Positions 54,495 through 64,000 of a stretch of DNA of 64,000 bases are shown one piece after another. The position numbers and the translations under genes were made by a program. Under the pieces are notes generated by a model. It had not been told where the DNA came from. It searched no databases and saw only the letters and a program-made list of their open reading frames with translations. Each line of letters begins with the position of its first letter. Position 1 is the stretch's first letter. Origin of the DNA: Gari tellinella (Eukaryota > Mollusca > Bivalvia > Cardiida > Psammobiidae); contig OV277861.1 of the NCBI GenBank assembly GCA_922989275.2, forward strand, positions 47,097,623 through 47,161,622, in the 5' to 3' direction.

Positions 54495-54923
54495 TTAAAG
54501 AGACTGGCAACAAGATTTAGTTTAAAAAAAAAAAGGTATTTTAAATATATGTCAAACGCTTATAAATACAAGTAAATATTAGTTAAGGATAAGAAATTCT
54601 GTTCTCAAAAAGTTCATTTCAATGAAAAAACTATAAGAGCTCTGGTGGGGTTCGAACCTGGGGCTCAGCATGCGGGGACATAAAATGAAAATTAAGATAA
54701 ACACGTAACCAATTAAGCTAAGCGGGATATTTAATTTACGGCGATCGATTTAAACTACTTTAGTCTATAGCGATGGAGAATACGGTGTTCGTTTCGGTTT
54801 ATGCTTGCCCATGCGCAAACGGCTTCAATTGATTCGATATGGATTTACTACGTCTCACGACGGAGAAGAAAAAGCGATAGGAAAAATCTAAAAACTAAGA
54901 TTTGATGACTTTTCATGACCAAC
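54495..54923 (-). mobile_element. TTAA-ended tRNA-bearing element, copy 2 (truncated)
   Basis: Reverse copy of 32354-32893. The left end TTAAAGAGACTGGCAACAAG is preserved. The tRNA-like unit on the minus strand has A box TAGCTTAATTGG and B box GGTTCGAACCC. The distal end is lost where a family E scrap begins (CATTTAAACTGTTTGACACT). Confidence 0.65.
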
Positions 54924-55034
54924 ATTTAAACTGTTTGACACTCGTATCGATATGTCGTCAGTCTTCAGAAGTGCAGACGACATTGTCGACGCAGACGATA
55001 TAAAGGCGAAGAAAGGCTTAAAGCAGACGACACT

Positions 55035-55270
55035 TACAGTGGAGAATCTGTTATTCTTTCCCAATAAACGCGTTTACGCTAAAACTATTATTTGCAGTGC
55101 AAACAGTTTGGAGCCAGATCAGACGCCGGGTAACCCGGCGTCTGATCAGGCTCCAAACTGTTTGCCACCAAGATAAACAAGAATTATCAGAATTGTCCAA
55201 AAGTTGTTCTTTTCTACGTTTTAGTGTTTTGCGTTTGCGTACGTTTGCGTTTAAATGGGTCTCCACTGTA
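55035..55270 (-). mobile_element. MITE family A, right TIR shortened
   Basis: Left TACAGTGGAGAATCTGTTAT. The right end jumps from GTTTAAATGG to GTCTCCACTGTA. Hairpin 55100-55163. Confidence 0.78.
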
Positions 55271-55424
55271 AAAAGCAATAAACGTATACTGATGTACATG
55301 ATTTACATCCCGTGGCAACACAGTTTAACTATACTCAAATCCCAAATGTCGACAATTATGAAATAATACACACAAATGTACATAAAAACACAATGCACTG
55401 ATCAAACGGCTACCACTAATTCTT

Positions 55425-55560
55425 GTTACGTTTAACTCTTTAAACATCATGTAACTTTTAAAAATATACGCATTACATTTTCAAACAGTTTAGACCCAGA
55501 TCAGATGACTCCTTTAGGAGTCCTCTGATCTAGACCTACACTGTTTACTGATTAGACCAG
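55425..55560 (+). mobile_element. MITE family G fragment
   Basis: TTTAACTCTTTAAACATC, then hairpin 55483-55549: CAAACAGTTTAGACCCAGAT ... ATCTAGACCTACACTGTTT, tip GACTCCTTTAGGAGTC. Confidence 0.6.
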
Positions 55561-56277
55561 TATTTATTGCACTACCAAGAATTGCAAGTAGACTTGTTCA
55601 TGTTTTGGTAACTAGAAAAGAACCACAATGGAAACTACTAAGCCACAAGAGATACTTAGTTTTGAAAGTGTTAACCATAACAATGCTGAATTCTTATATG
55701 GACTCTCCCATTTTATCACCTATATTATAGAACATGGCATACATTGCAGACCTTTATCATATTGCAATTGCAAGATCTCCTTGATATTGTTGTGTACTCT
55801 TTGCAAATGTAATTGTTCAAAGAAGAAGCGCAATTATATTGGGAACGGGGATAAGATTTCACTTTACGACGTCGGCTACATCTCATTGGGTATTGCATAC
55901 CATATTCATATTTAACACATAAACGTGCAAAAATATAGAGCACCGTAAAAATCGTACGGCCCATTGGGCATATATTTTATACTAATTTTCGAATCACCAA
56001 AATACTGTACTACTCCGCTGACTGTAATTTGTTTAGAGAATCTAGACATAAACTTAGATCACCACTTGGGTTTAATACATTACCAAATGTCCTAAAACAT
56101 TTCCCCCGAGCAGCCTGTTCTCCTTTATTTTAGTTTGATAGGTGTTTTAAACTTTTTATCTATGGATGAATAAAACCTCTAAACACTAAAGACGAATCGT
56201 TTCCCTAAAAGCTGAGGAAAACGTGAAAGTAATAACGTTCGGAGTTTTGTGTCAGTTGTTGTTGATGTGATAAAAAG
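55561..56277. other. gene-free stretch
   Basis: Short open frames only; nothing recognised. Confidence 0.4.
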
Positions 56278-56397
56278 AATATCAAATTCGTGTTTTTCAG
56301 TCGTGAATTTATTTAACTCGTTGGATAGGCTCGCAACATAATATTTTATCCAACTCGTTAAATAAATTCACGACTGAAAACACACTCATTCAATATC
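56278..56397. repeat. long foldback, family S
   Basis: TTTTTCAGTCGTGAATTTAT and ATAAATTCACGACTGAAAA arms. It shares outer ends with 40385-40525. Tip GGCTCGCAACATAATATTT. Confidence 0.75.
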
Positions 56398-57124
56398 CTC
56401 TATGTTCTGAGCAGGAGAGCTAACTATTATTATCTATATTAGAAATGCAATAAAGCAGAACCCAACGGCGTGATGTACTGATAACTGTATTTCAATCAAA
56501 GTAGATAGTTTTACCTTTACTCATTTACTACACATTTTATCGGCTGCTTCAAACTATTTACCGCCAAGATATCGTCTGCATTGATAATGATATCTGTCAT
56601 ACTTTTAGATGTTAGATTTTAAATTAATTGAGACTGAAGAAATATCGTTACACGTACTGAACAGTTTGTCACCTGATCTGACTCACATTTGTGCGACTTC
56701 TGATCGGAATTAAAATGTTTGCAAAGTCGTATGATTGAACGTCAAAAGTTCGGGTTCACGTTTGTAACATTATGACATCGGATTTTTAACGTCGTTTTAA
56801 AGATTTTCTTTTATCGCGCAGCGCTCAGTTTATTTTATATATGAAGATGAACGAAAGAACGAACGAACTTTAATCTATACATAGTTTAGACCAGTATACT
56901 GGCCCATGAACAACATGATACATATAATATGTCAGTTAACAGCGACAGGAAAGAAGCTATTAATACAAAATAAACAATGTTTTAGTGTACTACCGCATAT
57001 TGATTGCCAATGAGGCTACGACCAAGACGTACACTTTTACAGCATTTTGTCAGATAAGTGCTGAATCAGTATTCTAAGAGAGTATCTAACCTATAGTTCC
57101 AGTTTCTACAGTCATGAATATACA

Positions 57125-57260
57125 ACGTAACAAATAGTTTTTATCTTCTAGCATGATGGTAGCTTAAAGCAGACGGAAAGTAAGACAGAACGCGCCTGAA
57201 GGCGTATTCCGCTCTACTTTAAATACACTTTAAGTGGTCACCCATTTTCAACATATGCGT
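57125..57260 (+). mobile_element. MITE family B fragment
   Basis: Hairpin 57162-57234 (AGCTTAAAGCAGACGGAAAG ... ACTTTAAATACACTTTAAG, tip GCGCCTGAAGGCGT) with short B flanks only. Confidence 0.55.
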
Positions 57261-58404
57261 ATATGTATATGCAGTTTTAAATATTAAAATAGTTTAATAT
57301 AACACCATGTGGCGCCGTGTGAGAATTAACTCATACAACCAGTATATACATACCAGGGCAAGCTGGAAAACCCTTGAAATAGAAAAATTGAAATACGTAT
57401 GTCAAAAATTCACTCAAAAGTGAAATTTTTAAAAGCATATAGATCTAAAATAATTTGACATTTAAAAAATTATAGTGATAGTGATCTAGACTTTTCTTTT
57501 GAAAAGCGGTACTTTTTTTAAGACCCTGTACTGTTCAACTGTTCATAATTAAACCACTTTATACATGACGGAATGTTTTGAAATTTTATATTTATCAATA
57601 ACAATCTAAACTTTTGTCAAATTTTAAATATTTATTAATTCCATCAAAGGAAAATATTTTATTGCATTTTAAAAAAAAACGTGCCGTAAAAAAACGGTCA
57701 CTTTTTCGAATCTTACACTATTTACCGCATGTATTGTTTTGTTTACTCGTTTATTAACCGTGAGATTTACGTAACGTTTACAATTACATCATTAACTTCG
57801 GTGCGCAAAAGTTCCCATACTTTCAGCGTAAATTGAACATTTATGTATATTTTTCGATCTTGTGTTGAAATGTTGTGTTACATCTTACAGCGTCATTTAA
57901 CGTTGTCGTTCTAGTTTACTGTTTAATCGTACTACTTTCCTTCATTTTATATATGAAAAATACATATCGAAAAGAAGGTCAATTCAATGACCTAATGATA
58001 AAAGTTAATACTTCAACTTTATTCTAAGATTAACAGAAATACACGCGAAAGATTACTGACGCGTCGTTAAATATAACGTGACCCAAGCTTTTGACGAACA
58101 GTCTATTGAGACGACGCATTAAGCAGTAAAAGAATAAAGCACACCATGAGGCATATAGATCTATACAGTTAGCATTATGAACATGTGCCTTATCATAGAT
58201 TCCCAGTGTATCTACAATTATAATGTTAAATGTATTTAGAGTCGTTTTAGAGAAATAATATAAGTATTGCCACTGAAAATGGTTGTCAGGCTGCGGCTCC
58301 GTAACAAATTCAAATCAATATATATAAAACGAGGAACCGCCAATGTCGGTATGGCCGGATTGTCTTCACTTTTGCTTTGTATATATATATATATATATAA
58401 TATA
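57261..58404. other. gene-free stretch
   Basis: AT-rich, ending in a short (AT)n run at 58380-58399. No feature supported. Confidence 0.4.
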
Positions 58405-59056
58405 GTTACCCATGGCATGTGATGATGACCTCACTACAACTGCACATGCCACATTTGGTTGCTGTAGGACTTAAACTTGACTAAAACTGACACTAACAAA
58501 AAGGTAAACCAAGACGCAAACAAAAAGTTTAACCAAGAATTCTCTAAGTCATTCGACCTTGAAATCTAGGTCACAGTGACCTAGTTACCCATGACATGTG
58601 ATGATGACTTCACTACAACTGTACATGCCAAATTTGGTTGCTGTAGGACTTAAACTTTGACTAAAACTGACACTAACAAAAAGGTAAACCAAGACGCAAA
58701 CGAAAAGGTTAACCAAGAATTTTCTAAGTCATTGGACCATGAAATCTAGGTCACAGTGACCTTGTTACCCGCAGCATGTGATGATGACCTCACTACAACT
58801 GTACATGCCAAATTTGGTTGCTGTAGGACTTAAACTTTGACTAAAACTGACACTAACAAAAAGGTAAACCAAGACGCAAACGAAAAGGTTAACCAAGAAT
58901 TTTCTAAGTCATTGGACCGTGAAATCTAGGTCACAGTGACCATGTTACCCACAGCATGTGATGATGACCTCACTATAACTGTACATGCCAAATTTGGTTG
59001 CTGTAGGACTTAAGCTTTGGCTAAAACTGACACTAACAAAAAGGTCAACCAAAGTG
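58405..59056 (+). repeat. 180-bp satellite, 3.6 units
   Basis: Exact 180-bp period (GTTACCC at 58405, 58584, 58764, 58944), highly similar units. Unit ends carry AGGTCACAGTGACCT, a perfect palindromic nuclear-receptor site, at 58568-58582 and 58748-58762, and with one change at 58928-58942. No coding content. Confidence 0.85.
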
Positions 59057-59062
59057 AGGACG

Positions 59063-59094
<32 letters not shown>

Positions 59095-59103
59095 GACGGA
59101 CGG
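59057..59103 (+). repeat. (GACA/GACG)n microsatellite
   Basis: GGACGGACGGACAGACAGAC run directly at the end of the satellite. Confidence 0.9.
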
Positions 59104-59651
59104 CATTCGCCAATCTATAGACCGCATTTTCAATCCGGCCAACAAACATATCGAGACAATAAATCTCGGTAACATTTCCAAAGCAAAAACTATATATCCT
59201 AAATGACCATTGACCACTATATCTGCAAATGAACAACTCGTGTTTCCATTATATTCGAGTCCATTTTCAAATATTTCCAATCAAAACCTTTGGTTTATTG
59301 AGAAGTTTGGATTAAGAGAATATGAATAAATGATATTGAACTGTGTATATAACAAAATGACAAACATTGCAGCCTTTGATCAGAGGGGTCCTACATGAGG
59401 CATTTCATTTGGGTCAACACTCTTTGCATGGGACACGTATACTCTTCACATGTACACTGTTTGTGAAAAGCAAAAAAACCAAACGAGGCATCAAAAGAGG
59501 TAAATGGATTACAGGGTTTTCTTACATGACGAGTTTATTCTGTAAAAAAATTGATAAATAAATTGGTAGTAATTTTGATAGAAATGAGTGCACATGATAT
59601 TATGGTGATAACTAGTGAATAACTAAACCGCTGTATGTCAAAAAAAAAAAG
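59104..59651. other. gene-free stretch with family G scrap
   Basis: 59370-59470 holds TTTGATCAGAGGGGTCCTAC and TACACTGTTTGTGAAA, reminiscent of family G. Confidence 0.35.
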
Positions 59652-60410
59652 TCAAAACTTTTATTCACGTACTTAGGCCACCGGCCCATCATACACACAA
59701 GATACATTTTCAAAATACATAGTAATGAGTGACATCAATATCATAGATATTCGCAGTTAATAGAAAAACTGCACTTAAATGTATATATAAGAAACACATG
59801 CTTTAGTCTTACATTACGTTGATGTGTTTTCAAAAGAACACAATTCTTTAACTCAGGAAAGAGTTGTCTCCTTTTGGAAGCACACCAGCAAACTTGCATA
59901 TGTAAAGTTCAGCATATAGTTACTGTATAAGGGATGTTCTATGTTCAAACGCAGCGTGTAAAAAAATTGCAAGTTTCAAAATAGCACTTTCGTTTGAGTT
60001 TGACATTAGTTGGTTAAAGGTTTGTATATTTCTGTGCATTCCACAGTAATCCTGCAATATACTTTGCCACAGTGTTTCATACGCCTGGCATTCTAATAAG
60101 AAATGGAATTCTGTCTCAACAACATTTATATTCCGTTTCTGACATACTGGACAAAATCTCATCCGTCTATCAATGTTTGTATATCTACCTTTTTCTATAT
60201 ATAAGTCATGACTAGAACATCTGAACTTTGCAAGACATCTTCGTAATTTGACAGGCATGTAAATACTTAAATATCGTTCTACATTAAGTAGCGACTTAAA
60301 CCCTCTGTAAGTGTCTGCTTTAGTAGAGTCAGTCAGATTTGAATTCCAGTTTTGTATCGAGCAATCAACTATCCGTTGTCTAAAAGTATTAATAAACAAC
60401 CCTGGATATG
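59652..60410 (-). mobile_element. LINE 3' end (ORF2 C-terminus and 3' UTR)
   Basis: Open frame 60399-59920 encodes the last ~159 residues of an ORF2, with KLRRCLAKFRCSSHDLYIEK, a zinc knuckle CPVCQKRNINVVETEFHFLL then EC, and a stop at 59920. Same architecture as the LINE at 16439-17878. The 3' UTR runs to about 59652, where GTGAATAAAAGTTTTGAC holds an AATAAA signal. Confidence 0.72.
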
Positions 60411-61071
60411 ATCATCTAGGGACGGGAGAATTATTCTGCTACTGGCCATGTGATTAATTTAATCATAAATGCATGCAAAGCAACATTTGATGATAAATAT
60501 ACTATTGCGCTAAAACACGATTAAAATAGAGAACAAACTTCGTGTTTCGAAAGTTTGTGTTAAATATTATCATCAAACAGATCAAAGCGATGATGAAATT
60601 CTTTCACATATCGGCTACTCTTTGGTCATTCGCCTGTTATTCGCGAATCACTATAATTGGCTTTACAGTTTGGATCAAGATCAAACGCCACAAAACAAGG
60701 GATCTTGTCAGGATCCAAAAGTTTTGACCTTCGTTCTTTATGTGATTCATGTATTTTTTTTATCAGGATCACATCTGTTTGACCTTCGTTTTTTATGTGT
60801 TTTGTGTATTTTTATTCTTAAACGACTTCAAATTTAACTTTTAAAAGTAATTACAAGTGACAACTGTGAAGCAAAAGATAGTGTAGCAGACGATGGCTAA
60901 TATACAGAACAGTAGATTACCCAATTGATAGAAGGTAAATGACAAGAATAAACGTTTTGACAACTGCTAAATTATAAGTTTTTTTGGTTGGAATAGCTTA
61001 ATTGTCCATGGGAACGTCCATAGTTCATAACACATAAGAATAGTTTTCAAAAGTTAAAATATTGTTTTGCA
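60411..61071. other. gene-free stretch with type I hairpin scrap
   Basis: 60663-60725 is a decayed hairpin (ACAGTTTGGATCAAGATCA ... TCAGGATCCAAAAGTTTTG). No gene. Confidence 0.4.
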
Positions 61072-61215
61072 TTAAACCCTATGGTGTCACTACTCAATAG
61101 AAGCGTCTCTTTGAGACGATTCTACTGAGTAGTAACACCATAGGATTTGGTGCTGAAATGAGTGAAAAAACGTTGGATTTGTTCAGTTTTTCTCTCTCTT
61201 ATCTGGAACCCTGCA
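61072..61215. repeat. family H foldback
   Basis: ACCCTATGGTGTCACTACTC and GAGTAGTAACACCATAGG, tip GCGTCTCTTTGAGACG, then TTTGGTGCTGAAATGAGTGA, shared with 34036-34135. It ends just 3' of the ion-channel gene's stop. Confidence 0.65.
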
Positions 61216-61222
61216 TAGTTCA

Positions 61223-62467
61223 TTACACATAAGCGCCAACAAACAGTGTAATAAACAGAACTAAATTCCAAAGTATAGAAATGTATAAACATGCGCTATT
61301 AATTCGTGCTGACAGCCGTTTCTTACTCTTTCCCTGAATACCCAAATGCCTAATACAACTGTTTGCCAGTGATTTTTGTTCAGTTTGATAACTTTCCTGT
61401 CTCCCTTCTCTCATACTGCTAAACGATTTGTCAGAGTCTGATGCCTGACAACATCCACAACATATCTTTGTGTGACTGTGAGTTCTTTCACTTACACCAG
61501 GGTCACAATTGTCTATTGCTATTATAATAACTATCATAATTGTTGTCAATGCGCTACCAACCATCTGCAAACCAATGTATATTATACACACAGACACGCC
61601 TTCTGAGGTCTTTGGCAACGAGTCATTCACAGACGTTAGAAACACAGCCAGTGTTATAAATATAGAAATACAGAGTGTTACTCTGTCGCTGCTGGATACT
61701 GGTAGAATGAAGCACAAAATGTTCAGGAGCGATACCACAAACACTGGCCCTAGAATGTTTAATATGTAGTATAAAGACTTTCTTTTGAGTTTAACTGTAT
61801 AGCCAGCTTTATTGTAATCTCCAGAGCTGTAAGTTTTATTCCAGAATAAGCCTTTGTAATCGACAGCTTTCCATTCTCCACTCGGCGCAAGAGACTCGAG
61901 CGGGTTGAACCCGTCATCGATAGAAAATATCAAATGTTCCACCGAGTATGACCACGCCTCCAACACAAACGAAACTTCCTGAGTATCAAAGGGATATTCT
62001 GTAACATTCACACCAGTTCTCAGTGTTACATGAAAATATGGAAAAATTCTCACAATGCCATCGTGTGTTATTCTCGCAATAGTGTTTTCAAAACTAAGAA
62101 AGACCATGGACTCCATTTCCCCGGACATCATCAAGTCAGGCGTCCAAATTGTCATTGGATCCGCGGTCACCCATGTCAAGTTGCCTACATTGCTTGTGTT
62201 CCATTTGAGTCTCTCGTCTTTCCATTCAAGGTCTATGTATATTTCTGCTTTGACGGTCTTGTGTTTCAAATCAACATAGTCAATGGATACAAAGGTAAGT
62301 TTTAATCCAACTTGTGTAATTTGCTGCGTTAATATCCCAGGTCGTAGGTATTTGTTATAATTGGCAAACAAACATGTGTGTAATGATTCCGCATTATTGC
62401 ACTCCAGTTGCCCAGAAGTTTGTATCACAAGTAAAGTAAACCACAAAATACTAACAGCACACATCAT
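61223..62467 (-). CDS. pentameric ligand-gated ion channel subunit lacking Cys-loop cysteines, paralogue 2
   Basis: Intronless, 414 residues, a tandem paralogue of the gene at 52910-54160, about 7 kb away on the same strand. Same plan: signal peptide to about residue 19, loop D WKDERLKWN, loop A WTPDLMMSG, M1 from about 231, M2 260-284, M3 291-318, M4 near 389-412. The Cys-loop positions are Thr151 and Val165, so the loss is shared and predates the duplication. N-terminal Cys23 and Cys32 are conserved; the extra extracellular Cys184 of paralogue 1 is not. M2 again has Asp at -1' and 20' and Ile at 9'. The M3-M4 loop differs most and has a Cys-rich patch (ICCGCCQ). Sequence just upstream of both ATGs is also similar. 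Confidence 0.92.
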   Translation of the reverse strand: MMCAVSILWFTLLVIQTSGQLECNNAESLHTCLFANYNKYLRPGILTQQITQVGLKLTFVSIDYVDLKHKTVKAEIYIDLEWKDERLKWNTSNVGNLTWVTADPMTIWTPDLMMSGEMESMVFLSFENTIARITHDGIVRIFPYFHVTLRTGVNVTEYPFDTQEVSFVLEAWSYSVEHLIFSIDDGFNPLESLAPSGEWKAVDYKGLFWNKTYSSGDYNKAGYTVKLKRKSLYYILNILGPVFVVSLLNILCFILPVSSSDRVTLCISIFITLAVFLTSVNDSLPKTSEGVSVCIIYIGLQMVGSALTTIMIVIIIAIDNCDPGVSERTHSHTKICCGCCQASDSDKSFSSMREGRQESYQTEQKSLANSCIRHLGIQGKSKKRLSARINSACLYISILWNLVLFITLFVGAYV

Positions 62468-62555
62468 GGTATTCCAGCCTTGTCTTTAGAACTAACTGGA
62501 GAGGATCAACATAATTTCCTAAATAAATTAGTCAATTTAGCCACAAACTTCAAAG

Positions 62556-62887
62556 TACAGTCGAAACTCGATACTTCGAACTCGTGTTAGTTAGAACATA
62601 CCCATATTTCAAATTAAAAACGTGGCTTCATCCGGTAAGGTCGATGTAAGCAAATTCAAAGTACAGTAAAACCTCGCTATTACGACCACTAAAACGAAGG
62701 CTAATTGATTGTATAATAGAGAGGTGGCAGCTTAAAGCAAGATGACAGTGAAACAGAAAGCTCCTAAAGGAGATTTCTGTTTCACTGTCACCTTGCTTTA
62801 AGCGGTCACCTATCGTAAACACCCTTATAATTAACAAAATTAAGTGGTCGTAATAGAGAGGTTTTACTGTATTGAGTTTCGACTGTA
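62556..62887. mobile_element. pogo-like MITE containing a nested family C copy
   Basis: TACAGTCGAAACTCGATA at left and TATTGAGTTTCGACTGTA at right, 17 of 18 positions inverted. Only ~120 bp belong to this element; the rest is the family C copy at 62662-62871. Confidence 0.65.
62662..62871 (+). mobile_element. MITE family C, complete
   Basis: TACAGTAAAACCTCGCTA ... AGAGAGGTTTTACTGTA. Hairpin near 62729-62803 with tip GCTCCTAAAGGAGA. It inserted at a TA inside the older pogo-like element. Confidence 0.82.
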
Positions 62888-64000
62888 TTTGACTTAAAGA
62901 ACTGTCTGAACGTTTCAACTATACAGTATGCACGTATTGTTTGAAAGTCATAGCACAAGTGATAGTTAGAGGGCACATGATTAAATAGAGAGCGATTTAT
63001 AACGATGGGTTTTACTCTACGTATGTAATTCAAGCAAGAGTTATAGATTTGCAATATAGCTCGCCTTTGTCGGCCTATACAAATGAAACAAATATGAGAA
63101 GTAGCCCCTGGTACAATAATAGTCAAATCTGTTTTAAACGGTCATTCTGTTAAGAGGCGTGGAGAGTTAAGACAGGAGACTGCTAAAACGATTTTTTCGT
63201 CTCTGTTTGAATGTCAATTAAACATTGTTGAGCCCTGGTCGCGCATAAACACGTCCTTTTCAAACAGTGACGATGAATATTATAGAGCTCCTAAAGTGAC
63301 TGTTTGTCTACTTGATCGATTTCAGACTTATAGCATTAGACCTTTGACTAGCATACAACTAAATATCACACTGTGTTATATTTCCAGTCAGAAAAAGATG
63401 AGATTACACGAGTGTCATGACATATTGATTTTGTTATCACTCAATCCGCTTTGATATTGTAGAAGGTTATTTGAATAATATAATACACCGGGATTGTAGA
63501 TCATGTTTGACTCTCATGTATATGTAAAAGGGAAAACGTGTAATAAGGGATTACGTGAAATATCTGAAAAAAAAAACCCCAGGGATTTCATGAAACCCTA
63601 AATCCCCCAGGGAAAAGACGTAATTTTGAAGCTTTTTTTGTTGATCTTTTTTATAAATATTTTGCAGTTACTTTTGGTTCAAAGGCAAGTAGATCTACCA
63701 CGCTTTGAAATATTTTGTTAACCTTATTAACAAGACAGATATTGGTTTTTTAATTGTCCTGGCTTATATACATACTGTTCATTTATTTTCATTCACTTGT
63801 GCGAGAAACTGTGTATGAACGTTCCTTAGACCATGATATTTCAAGAAAGCATGATGTTTGAAACCAAAAGAAATGTCATGATAATACAAATTATTTCATC
63901 AATTCCTTAAAGCGCCCAGTGATTAAGCGTAATCCCTGTTTACACATTATCCCTGTAACACATATAATATATCGCCAGTCAAAATTTTCAAAAAATGAAT
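62888..64000. other. gene-free stretch
   Basis: No supported gene. Around 63570-63625 there is a small inverted motif (CCCAGGGATTTC / TAAATCCCCCAGGG). Confidence 0.4.

Overview
This is nuclear DNA from an animal, most likely a bivalve mollusc. The sequence is AT-rich and gene-poor. It contains genes with introns, intronless pentameric ligand-gated ion channel genes of an expanded lophotrochozoan type, mollusc-style tandem repeats built on GGTCA half-sites, decayed LINEs and a very dense load of miniature inverted-repeat elements (MITEs). The bivalve assignment is inference from these repeats and genes; no rRNA or mitochondrial marker is present.

Only three loci look like real host genes. (1) A PLP-dependent Cys/Met-metabolism enzyme (cystathionine gamma-lyase / methionine gamma-lyase family) lies at 39340-42688 (+) in three visible exons; only its N-terminal start is not found. 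(2) A truncated paralogue of the same gene lies at 23461-26104 (+). It keeps the first 94 bases of the large exon and the two terminal exons, but has lost the whole catalytic core, and a tRNA-derived SINE sits at the break. (3) Two tandem intronless ion-channel genes lie on the minus strand (52910-54160 and 61223-62467). Both lack the two cysteines that define the Cys-loop.

Layout. 1-9.5 kb: SINE pair, a hAT-like element, LINE ORF1/ORF2 fragments, a small LTR element (TRIM) inside a LINE, and a GGTCA tandem array carrying a tRNA-like insert. 10-23 kb: MITE cluster, a three-unit hairpin repeat (15.85-16.2 kb), a 5'-truncated LINE (16.4-17.9 kb) and a 1.05-kb TIR element. 23-26 kb: broken enzyme gene with a 22-bp minisatellite in its intron. 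26-39 kb: MITE cluster and an inverted satellite array. 39-43 kb: enzyme gene. 43-52.5 kb: more MITEs and foldbacks. 52.9-62.5 kb: ion-channel pair separated by a 180-bp satellite and a LINE tail. 62.5-64 kb: a nested pogo-like MITE, then nothing recognised.

The most unusual feature is the modular organisation of the MITEs. One ~65-bp near-perfect hairpin (ends CAAACAG/CTGTTTG, shoulder GATCAGACGCCG) sits in the middle of at least four element families with unrelated termini: two with TA-CAG ends (pogo/Tc1-like) and two with TTAA-CCC ends (piggyBac-like). A second hairpin (ends CTTAAAGCA/TGCTTTAAG) is likewise shared by TA-, TTAA- and hAT-like CAGGGCTG-ended families. Arms often carry matching changes on both sides. 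I name families A to S here for bookkeeping only.
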